Source: Patiria pectinifera | Lineage: Eukaryota; Echinodermata; Asteroidea; Valvatida; Asterinidae | NCBI GenBank assembly: GCA_029964075.1 | Contig: CM057129.1 | Span: 15,181,430 to 15,245,429, forward strand | Length of the DNA stretch: 64,000 nucleotides | Reading direction: 5' to 3' | Shown here: positions 58,601 through 64,000 of the stretch, piece by piece | Layout: every line of letters starts with the position of its first letter | Position numbering within the stretch: position 1 is the first letter of the stretch | Made by a program: the position numbers and the translations under genes | Notes under the pieces: model-generated | Databases searched by the model: none | Told to the model about the DNA's origin: nothing | What the model saw: the letters and a program-made list of their open reading frames with translations, nothing else

Positions 58601-58753
58601 CAAGTCTCAAATCAAGTCTCGACTGAGGCTGAAATCTCGCGAAATTCGGGCACCATTTCTCCGGAGCCAAGCAGGCCGGCTACACGGCTTAGCACGGTGG
58701 CCTGGGAAGGACAAACGGCGGCAGCAGAGCCCATTCATAACCCTGTTGTCTGA
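34665..58753 (+). CDS. STRA6-type retinol/RBP receptor, gene B (22 exons)
   Basis: Predicted multi-pass retinol receptor of the STRA6/RBPR2 family. Exons: 34665-34705, 34846-34878, 35514-35616, 36278-36363, 37900-38042, 39028-39166, 39650-39696, 39769-39908, 40009-40128, 40925-41019, 41253-41308, 42464-42525, 42944-43094, 43738-43813, 44123-44198, 53211-53259, 53945-54074, 55428-55547, 56194-56357, 57055-57210, 57522-57721, 58466-58753. They total 2475 nt, 824 residues, all in frame with GT-AG introns. The N-terminus has an NAT sequon. Hydrophobic segments lie near residues 49-69, 100-118, 137-161, 172-190, 201-216, 248-273, 343-369, 407-426, 461-492, 516-535 and 561-593. GWELWDPG, GFKSYLGFLQLEVAHTHP and NKWFVALTLMRNR (from about 687) are the family blocks. 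The last 95 residues are hydrophilic, without tyrosine, ending HNPVV; human STRA6 is about 667 residues, so the tail is extra. A 7.9 kb retrotransposon occupies intron 15. Exon 7 could end two bases later, but only the end given keeps the frame. Confidence 0.92.
37560..37715. repeat. Long inverted repeat around GCGCTACCCAGG
   Basis: The left arm (about 37565-37620) reads AAATCCAGTCTTGGCAATAT then TGGCAGCGCTACCCAGGA and a GAGCATACCCC end. The right arm (about 37655-37712) is the inverted match. An outer, weaker pair (CCAAGACTGGATTT near 37486 and CTAGTCTTGAACC near 37800) suggests a larger, older element. It lies in intron 4 of gene B. Confidence 0.65.
40588..40772. repeat. G/C-homopolymer interspersed repeat (copy 2)
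   Basis: Same order of blocks as 13384-13575: a G run, GCTGGTGGGGCCGG, a C run, CCAACGGCAAAAGCC, then TGCTCAGGGCTGGCGACAGG. This copy has shorter homopolymers. It lies in intron 9 of gene B. Confidence 0.65.
41435..42113. mobile_element. 680 bp element with about 200 bp terminal inverted repeats
   Basis: The left arm begins AGATACAGTCAAAAAAAGCG and the right arm ends with the complement, TTTTTTGACTCACCCTGTAT. Along about 200 bases the arms match in inverted order, including AAACCCCAAACAATATATTT and TTGAACGG-type and TCACCATTTAAAC blocks. The middle (about 41640-41930) is unique. No transposase frame. It lies in intron 11 of gene B. Its CAGGGTGAGTCAAAAAA end resembles sequence near 2370-2385 and 5522. 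Confidence 0.75.
44217..44221. repeat. Target site duplication of the BEL/Pao element (left copy, CTTAA)
   Basis: CTTAA directly precedes the left LTR, and the same five bases directly follow the right LTR at 52119-52123. Five bases is within the normal range for BEL/Pao integration. Confidence 0.85.
44222..44982 (-). repeat. 3' LTR of the BEL/Pao element
   Basis: 761 bp, bounded by TG and CA. Relative to the other LTR it has one extra GAATGC-type hexamer near 44335-44350 and one fewer A in a run near 44383. Near the U3 end it contains TGACGTCA (44942-44949), a CRE-type palindrome that could act in promoter function. Confidence 0.93.
44983..44994 (-). other. Polypurine tract of the BEL/Pao element
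   Basis: On the minus strand AAGGGGCTGGGA abuts the 3' LTR, the position expected for the plus-strand primer. A CT pair interrupts the purine run, so the exact primer may be only part of it. Confidence 0.6.
45885..51329 (-). CDS. BEL/Pao Gag-Pol polyprotein
   Basis: A single uninterrupted 1814-residue frame. Domains in order: an N-terminal coiled-coil-like Glu/Gln-rich region (about 35-90); a Pro/Ser/Asp-rich spacer with repeated SPHD (about 95-150); a Gag region of the DUF1759 type (about 170-340); Cys-rich knuckles near 394-406, 427-440 and 446-455 (CFNCLRRGHMTSAC is a CCHC finger); an aspartic protease with LLDTGSTN at about 528; a reverse transcriptase with MADVEAMFHQ near 866 and YVDD at 947-950; RNase H in the region with FWTDSTIVLQ; an integrase with an HH-CC finger and the D, D (RCDNGTNF) and E residues; and a C-terminal DUF5641-type end. 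Function is copy-and-paste retrotransposition. All catalytic motifs I looked for are present, so the copy may be competent. Gag and Pol share one frame with no shift. Confidence 0.95.
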   Translation of the reverse strand: MSTTSPSQEDDVKPEDSASQCSHTTSTSSSRRARMEAMVRSAALQAEVEALKEQQELELQELRLHQRRTELQMKTKLSCAEAEAKVYAQFDDEKTSPVSPSQSTPSPHDEDSPSQPDPSPHDDDTSGDTVPYPIEDHQSSTPQQTPPPTEAINEMLRQSKQQQQSLIETLQLPKAELMCYEGDPLKFWEFWRAFEVNVDSTTISNAAKLTRLLHYCKGEARRVIQACSVMESTQGYARAKTLLKERFGNKYKVADAWMKKVTRGQTVSPHDGKAIREMADELKVCYETLEAMGYENEMAHQSFLRDIVERLPNYLRYRWVRKVRDLERKEDRMPKVKDLVAYIDDVAEEENNPVYGTSTWERSRDVPQKRRTQPRQRGSFAVASVPERVVTRECSLCKGEHTLFGCQQFKAKSPQDRLSYAKQERLCFNCLRRGHMTSACRLNRTCTVSGCGRKHTKFLHIPQTMQQHEEAASQANTSLDAPVQNGYIDSAAEASCSNVTGAGRTVLPIVPVRVKSAGGSVFIRTHALLDTGSTNTFCTEHLARQLGVEGAKQRLNLTTLDKMGSSIDTTRVSLIVDSGPATDRIELPNVFTKHKINIQSTHMAKMEEIAGLPYLQGIDLPFAGENEVGLLIGQDIPRALMPLEIRRGKAKDGPYAVRTALGWSLHGPVNKVGTTEQNTHATSTFIQGDIGLEEQVHKFWKLEASDTLHDERGMSVNDQRALKMWKDGISVDGGHYQLPVPFKRHPPCLPNNRWLAEQRLQSLARKLGKDDSLRRKYQEGIEDLLKKGYAEEVEKQECQSEDQAIWYLPHHPVFHPMKPDKLRIVFDCAAKSGGVSLNDEVLQGPDLTNKLTGVLLRFRQGPVAFMADVEAMFHQVRVPVEERDVLRFLWWPSGDMTQQPKMYRMCVHLFGGTWSPSCCNFALRQTADDNQDEFSPEAVEIVKRNFYVDDCLVSVESEEKAVNLSDELRNLLQRGGFKLTKWLSNKPSVLKSIPTEERSKQLKGLDLNLDALPVDRALGVSWDVERDCLGYKLSPKDKPLTRRGLLSIVSSIYDPLGYANPFILRARLLLQELTRMKLGWDDPVPEEQRRKWQGWSEELAEMKEFEVNRCVKPHGFGTVTEYQLHNFADASEKAYGAVSYLVMKNTSSELHSSLVMAKSHLAPLKTMTIPRLELAAATLAAKLDVAVKRELDVQEPIYSTFWTDSTIVLQYIRSTDGRFRTFAANRIATIHNASEASQWHYVDTKSNPADDISRGMSAGELKKSTRWLQGPEFLLMPQEHWPKEPEVMEPLRQSDPELKKSKEQVQIFAVDSEENKATDKLLQHYSSWHRLKKAVAWILRVREYLQNKDGRVPSDMKKPLTVDDLDKAEQAIIRHVQRQAYTDEYQTLHTTANPVKKSSPLYRLDPKINSEGVMCVGGRLKNSKLQTQEKHPVILPKMNHIVKLLVRHFHAVSGHSGREHVMSLMRQRYWVIGGRTTVRQVLHDCFVCKRRSASPSIQKMANLPEDRVTPEKPPFNYVGVDCFGPFLVKQGRSQVKRYGCIFTCLAIRAVHIEVLHSMETDSFLNALQRFMARRGQPELIRCDNGTNFIGAERELREGIKRWNKQQVHEYLLQKGIRWKFNPPAASHMGGPWERQIRTVRKILNTVMKQQVLHDESLSTMMCLVESVINGRPLTVVSDDARDPEPLTPNHLLLLRQNSALPVDVFQKQDQFSRKRWRHVQYLADVFWRRWIREYLPTLQQRGKWNEPVRNIEVGDIVLIVEDQPRNQWSLGRVVEIYAGEDKLVRSAKIKTRSTTLVRPIHKLCLMESAEAKER
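51330..51362 (-). other. 33-base leader between 5' LTR and Gag start (primer-binding region)
   Basis: This is where a tRNA primer-binding site should lie, immediately after the 5' LTR. The minus-strand leader begins TTAAGTTCAATAACAGCG and contains no TGG, the usual start of a site complementary to a tRNA CCA end. Its first five bases equal the target duplication. The primer is therefore unassigned. Confidence 0.5.
51363..52118 (-). repeat. 5' LTR of the BEL/Pao element
   Basis: 756 bp, nearly identical to 44222-44982. It should hold the element's promoter. A TGACGTCA palindrome sits near 52078-52085, close to the transcriptional upstream end. The Gag-Pol start lies 33 bases beyond its inner edge. 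Confidence 0.93.
52119..52123. repeat. Target site duplication of the BEL/Pao element (right copy, CTTAA)
   Basis: Matches 44217-44221. Removing the element and one copy would restore an ordinary 1.1 kb intron between exons 15 and 16 of gene B. Confidence 0.85.
54151..54298. mobile_element. MITE-like inverted repeat with GACGTCATTAGGTCT arms (copy 3)
   Basis: The left arm AGACCTAAGACCTAATGGCG continues into a TTTGTTTACATATGCGCTTT block. The right arm has GCGCACATGTAAACAAAGCG followed by TGACGTCATTAGGTCTCAGG. The left arm has lost the exact TGACGTCA. It lies in intron 17 of gene B, shortly after exon 17. Confidence 0.65.
54850..55072. repeat. Two diverged units of an AACGTTGG-type tandem repeat
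   Basis: Blocks such as CGACGAGATTTTCGAGTTGG and GACGCGATTTTCGACGTTTG are each followed by GGCCAACAG(T/C)GGAT(T/C)AAAA and a TTGGC(G/A)-GACGT block, about 120-125 bases apart. This array ends directly against the MITE at 55076. Confidence 0.55.
55076..55378. mobile_element. ATGGGCCTTA-type MITE (copy 4)
   Basis: Begins ATGGGCCTTATTCACGAGTC, shares TCTGCTTCAATGAATAATTT and AGTCTGGCGCCATCCCATTC with copy 1, and ends in CTCATGAATTAGGACCAT, the inverted end. About 303 bp. It stops some 50 bases before exon 18 of gene B. Confidence 0.75.
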
Positions 58754-60502
58754 TGCTGCAGTGCAAACTGAATAGCGCTTAGAGTCTGCATGCCGAGTCA
58801 CTGTGGGTGCCATCATTAAGGACTATTGTTGCTGTGCGTCAAATTAAAAAAAGTCTGAAATATCTATAGTTTTTCAATTGTTATTTTTAAGCACATTTTA
58901 ATTATTTTCGGTAGTAGGCCTATAGCAAATTCCATTTCGTTAATATATCGAGCAATTACTTCCGGAAACGCGAATTCCATTGGGTCTAATCTCATTGATT
59001 AGAAAACTTCATAAATGGTCGCTCAGTTTTGCACTCTTGTTCCAAGCATCACACATAGTCAACACCAAGTATCGTAAACATGACGTAATTAGTAGTCATG
59101 TGATCGGAAATAAATTATCATCGTTGTTTTCATGATTAAGAAGTGGACGTACATGTAATTGCAAACAAACAGGTTGAATCGGGATAGAAAACTCCCTTTT
59201 TCTTTTACTTTCTATGTATTTATAGGCTATTTATTGACGTCTCTTACCGATCGGTTACCTTTTACTTGTACAAAAAAGCTCGTTGTTACCATTGATTGAT
59301 GCCGTGTTCTAGTATCCATTTGTGCGTCAGCCCAAGACAATTTAAGTAATATTTGTTGTTTATGTTGTTTATGTAATACGATGTTGTTTTTTTTAAAGAG
59401 GATATCTCAAGAAAGACGCCTTTATAATTTACTGGAGGTTTTTTTGTGGCACAATTTGCGTGAGTGCATTATTTTAAAGTGTATTTATCAAACAAGACGT
59501 GGTACTATACTACAATAACTGTTGTCTGCATATATGCCACCATTGTACCAATTTGGGAATAAGACTAAAAGTCATATACGTCAGCTCAGTCAGGTTTTCT
59601 TTCATCATGGTTTTATTTTATTATTCTTGATATTAGTTTGTGTCATATTAATGCTACAATAAAATGCATAATGAAGCATTGACAGTCCCACACTACAAGG
59701 AGACAACCGGAAAACATGCGGAGCCGGAGGAGAGCAGATGGATGGAACCATGAAGGCTTTTTGTTTGCTGGTCCCCATCACCCTTTCCAAATGAAGTGCG
59801 CTGGTAACCTCTATTGTTTTGTTCTGTCAATATAGTATAGACCATTATCATGTTGCGGCCAACTTGGTTTTTCCCCATTCAAATCAACGTTACCAAAGCA
59901 AGGCTGGAAGGGAAAATAGTCTGGTTCCTTTTTGCACAAAAAAACATCATTCTGTGCTGTTATTTGATACAGGGAACATGACTGAAATGGTGGCAGCATG
60001 ATAAAGATCTATTGCATAGTGACCCGAGGTCAGCACTTCCGTGTGCGCACGAATTGTATGTACATTGCCTATGGAAAATGACCTACTCACAATCCTTTGG
60101 TTGTGTTTCCGATAAGCGGGCATCAACATCCCATAGGGCGGTGGGAACGAGCAAGACAGCGGAACGAACTGGACACCTTCTGAAAATAAGGCGGTTCTGT
60201 TCATGCTGGCATACATTATTTTTGCCGATAGTGACACCATGTTGCCGTTAAAAACGAATAGGATTTCACAACTACATCCCCTCTAGTGACTCCCGCTTAG
60301 AAGGAGGAGGAAAGGTAGACCTAAACTGGAGGAAGGGACCACCTAAGATAGAATATTAGGAGAGGATGAAAACATTTTCATCTTCATTTTCAAGCATTTT
60401 CTGTTTCAATGGCATAAATTAATTAAATATAAGATACATTTTACATACTACGAAAACGCAAATAGGCTGTAGGCCTGGGAATACCACCATGTAAATGTGG
60501 AA
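58754..60502. other. Interval between the convergent ends of gene B and the second SLC16-like gene
   Basis: This 1.75 kb should hold the 3' untranslated regions of both genes. I see no convincing open frame. Possible poly(A) signals for gene B are ATTAAA at 58843-58848, 90 bases after the stop, and AATAAA at 59658-59663. TTTTATTTTATT near 59611-59622 could serve the opposite strand. Otherwise the stretch is AT-rich unique sequence. Confidence 0.45.
58843..58848 (+). terminator. Possible poly(A) signal of gene B
   Basis: ATTAAA, the commonest variant of AATAAA, 90 bases after the stop codon. Close position supports it, but the word is common in AT-rich DNA. Confidence 0.3.
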
Positions 60503-63016
60503 CTAGATCAGTTGCTTGTATCGTAAAACAAGAACTGAAAACAACGAGGACATACACATACATCCCAGGAAAAAGAAGGGTGCGTTGTAGCTACCACTGT
60601 AGTCATACATCAACCCTGAAATGGAAAAAGAAAGTTAAAGCCAAATAAGCTTCAAAAGGCTATGCAACTTAAATGTCAAACTTCTTTGTACATGTATAAT
60701 GGAAGCCTAATGATGTAAAGGGCTCTCAGAACATTTTGCTCTTTGCACGACATTGCCCCATCGGACCAGAAGCGAAGCGAAGGTACGTCATAAATTCCCG
60801 TTTGTGTTTGCATCACTAAATGGCGGATAAACTCATCGCAACGTACGTCGCCAGTTACGCACTTTAAACTAGATTTGTTACGGGAAAGATTTGTATACTC
60901 AACCTTTATTTTTCATTCATAAATACATATGGCAGTTTACCCTTTCCTATTTTGTCGAAAGCCCGTCATGTGGCCGGTTTCAAGGTTGATAAAGACCGGC
61001 TGGCTGGTGCCACATGAAATTTTGTCTCCTTTAAAATCCGGTGCTTTTTAGTTATACCGTTTAGGTGCTTTTTAGTTATACCGTTTTATTGGTTGAACGT
61101 TCAAAATGCACGCGAAGGCGGCATGCGCAATACACCCAGTGAGTTAGTATTTCATAGTCCTAAACTCACATTTCACCGGCACAGCTGCGTTCTGCGCGAC
61201 AAAGCGTATTACACGCGACACGCGGGTCATGATCTCCATAAAGGCCTCAGGAGTTGCATGTTTACAACATGGACACTACCATAGTATAGCTAGAGGAGTG
61301 TTTCGAAAAACTTGACTGAAAGTTGTAAAAAAAAATAGTTGGAAATTTATATTTTTTGACTTGTTTCAGTGACCTTTGGACTGAACATTTTTGACATTTT
61401 TTACTGAAAAGGTATTTATGAATGGGAATAAATGTGCTTGGCCGGTATTAAACACTCACCGGTTGGGGTGCTGATCAGCATCCAGACTCCAGCCGGTCTT
61501 AAACAGAGTGTTTAGAACTTGTCAAGCACACATTTATTCCCTTAATATAATGCTTTACCATTATTGGGTAGGGCCTTTGGTAAATCAGTGAAACGGTCTT
61601 TTCAATCAGTATACACAGATGGGTATTTGAGATAAAAAATAAATATTGCACCGGTTAATTACCTGGCAGGAAGCCGAGAGTGCACCGCAGTATGGTAGTA
61701 AGAATCCCGATCCAACCGTAGACACCAGCCAACAAATCCACTCCCAGCATTTGCTTGACAGCGACATCTATGCAGATTGTCAGACCGTAGCCGGTCATAA
61801 GCAGAAGCGATGACAATAACATGATTGACCAATAAGATTTCAGCCAGGGAGTTGTGCAGAAAGACACAGTGCCACACCCAAGACCGATAGCCATCACAGC
61901 CCAACACGGCAGTATACCTCGGTCCACGATAAACCCTTGGGCAAGTTTCGATACCAAACTCCCCACGCCTCCGACCGCCACGATTGCAGCTGCATCCTCC
62001 AGAGAGAAGCCCCGAGATACAACGCTTGAGACAAAATAAATTTTCCACATATCGATTGCGAACTTAGAGTTGCAGTAGATGATAGCCGTCAACCAGAAAC
62101 GAATGTCGAGAAACAGTTTTAGATCCAAATTGACTACGAAGCTCTTCCATATTGTGCTCAAGGAAGACAGCAGATTGGCCGGGTGTATTGCCGATGAGGA
62201 ATCACTGACCCCTTGTATTTCCTGATAGTCCTCATTTCTTGGTTTCGAGCTACCATACTTATGCATCAGTGCGCCACACAGAATCATATGTGAACAGATT
62301 GCTCCCATCAGTAGCATGGTTCCTCTCCAGCCGTACGCATCCAGGAGTATCTGGACGACAGGCGCGCTTATGAACAGTCCCATCGATGCTCCGGTCCGTG
62401 CGATGCCGATGGCTGTTGCGTGATTCTGATCGAAGCAGCGTCCGACCACCTCTTTGGAAATAACGTCCGACATTCCCAATCCCGCACCTGAAAATAAGGG
62501 AAAAATATACGACTATGATTACAATTACTTGTTCAGTTGAATTCAATTAATTAGCGAAACATTTTGAGCAATATATTTATCATGCAACATTTTTTGTTCT
62601 AATACCGGTATAAATTCAGTTGCTTAAGGGATATTTCTCTAGATATGTTTTAAACTACCAATTGACCTAAGGGGGGAGGGGGGTTGGGGAGAGAACATTC
62701 GAATAACCCTATAAAAATATAAGTTCTTGTGTTCTGATGGTGGATGTCTCAATTCTATGAAGAGACCGAGAGTGAAGTATATAGTAATAAAATGCTATCA
62801 AACATAATGACTCCAATGTAGTATCTCATATCAAGCAGATGGTCACAGCAAAGCACCCGGGTGCAGCCTTACCTGCCAACAGGGTGTAAGCTAAAGCCAG
62901 TTGATAAGTAGCAATTGCAAAGGACCCAGCAATGCAAGCCAATCCAAGCATTGCACCGCACGTCATGATGACGCCACTGGCTCCGAACCGTCGTACCAAT
63001 GGCCCCACAAAAGGAC
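60503..63016 (-). CDS. SLC16-type monocarboxylate transporter-like MFS carrier (first exon not in window)
   Basis: Three exons: 63016-62873, 62487-61663, 60615-60503, ending in TAG. All junctions are phase 1 GT-AG. They correspond to exons 2-4 of the nested carrier at 14012-17935: 144 nt against 144, 825 against 807, 113 against 113. The partial protein is about 360 residues and lacks helix 1 and the start of helix 2. Seen: a GPFVGPLVRRFGASGV loop after helix 2, an MCT TM5-type signature near FDQNHATAIGIARTGASMGL, then LDAYGWRGTMLLMG, a hydrophilic mid-loop and six more hydrophobic helices. Function is inferred as proton-linked carriage of a small carboxylate or related solute; the substrate is unknown. 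No exon-1-like sequence was found between 63017 and 64000, so the start probably lies beyond the window edge. The gene converges on gene B. Confidence 0.85.
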
Positions 63017-64000
63017 CTGTGACAAAAATTGGGATTAAATTATGATGGAGTTCAGACATTTATGATCCTGCCATAGGCATTTTAAATTGCGATTCATAAT
63101 TAATGTTCCATTTGGGAGATGAATTGGCATGGCGCCTACTGACAGGTAAAACAAACAACATCTGTTTGCTTTTTGTTATGTTGCTCTTCAACAACAACGT
63201 TCGCCTGTACATACAGTATAGACGACAAGTCGACGCCAACAATCTTACACCCACACTTTTTGTAAGGGTTGGAATTTCGATAACATCGAAAACAAATAAA
63301 TTGATCACGGAAATGTGTACGGTGTAGAGGATAATTCCATTGGCGGTATGTAGCCTGAATGTATTCATGGCACAGTCTACAATAAAAAGCATGTACTAGG
63401 ATAATTTGCATTTATCTCAAAGGTAACCCTGACGAATTATTATTAAAAAAAAACATACTTGAATTAAATATCGTTCACTGGTACTGAACACACTGTGAAT
63501 TCATTCCGTCTGGATTCCGTCAGTTGGCTGATTTTTGAAAATAGAGTGCTAAGGATAAGGATGAAATCGTGTTTCCTGAATTTCGTGATTAAAAGGTATA
63601 GTACGTGCATGTCTTTTCACTATTTTCCTGAAATTTGTAACTTAACTAAAACTTAAACAGGTTAATAGGTTTTGAACGTTCTTCTTTAGATTTTAAGTGT
63701 TGTTATTATTGGAAACGAACTAAATACATGCAAAGCAAATGATCCCATATAATACGCCTTTAAGGACTTGCAGTACTAAGTCAAAAGCAACACTTTTCTA
63801 TCTAGGCCTAATATAACTTCCCTATAACAACTACACAAATGAACTTGTTTATAAGAAAGATGTTCAAGGTCATAGGCAAAATTAAGCCTATGTCCCGTCT
63901 TTGGTGGACTTGAAAGGACAAAGACTTTGTTGACTGCCTGTATGCTATCTCCCTATCGTTACCATGTTGTAACTTTCCACCAATGAACGCCAATCACTAA
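63017..64000. other. Right edge: upstream intron of the second SLC16-like gene
   Basis: AT-rich sequence with short frames only. I searched by eye on the minus strand for a helix-1-type exon like that of the nested carrier (WRGFF then a hydrophobic stretch ending in a phase 1 donor) and found none. It is most simply part of a first intron. Confidence 0.45.

Overview
The window reads as genomic DNA of an invertebrate animal, most likely a non-vertebrate deuterostome of the echinoderm or hemichordate type. Reasons: genes are split into many short exons with GT-AG introns, the AT-rich non-coding DNA is crowded with short inverted-repeat elements, tRNA-derived SINEs and a BEL/Pao LTR retrotransposon, and the TAGGCCTA/GTAGGCCTAC word common in ambulacrarian genomes recurs. 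The species assignment is inference. There are no bacterial operons, CRISPR arrays or rRNA genes.

Layout. 1-4136: no gene seen; repeats. 30721-4137 (minus): STRA6-type retinol/RBP-receptor gene A, 21 exons. Inside its 7.8 kb intron between exons 11 and 12 lies a complete four-exon monocarboxylate-transporter-like (SLC16/MFS) gene on the opposite strand (14012-17935, plus). 30722-34664: intergenic interval between two divergent STRA6-type start codons, with a four-unit tandem repeat. 34665-58753 (plus): STRA6-type gene B, 22 exons whose lengths sum to exactly 825 codons. Its intron 15 holds a 7.9 kb BEL/Pao element in antisense orientation (44222-52118; LTRs, 5 bp target duplication, intact 1814-codon Gag-Pol frame). 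58754-60502: 3' flank. 63016-60503 (minus): three 3' exons of a second SLC16-like gene, whose first exon is not in the window.

The plan is roughly symmetrical: each arm has one STRA6-type gene and one SLC16-like gene in the opposite orientation. In one arm the carrier gene is nested in the receptor gene; in the other it lies tail-to-tail beyond it. From A to B most exon lengths match to the base, as do the second and last exons of the two carriers, so this looks like an inverted duplication of a receptor-plus-carrier unit. If family function holds, the receptors would move retinol across the plasma membrane and the carriers would move monocarboxylates with protons. Joint handling of retinoids is my inference only.

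Exon boundaries were placed by eye from open frames, splice consensus and alignment of A to B and of the two carriers. Start codons and untranslated regions are the least certain parts.
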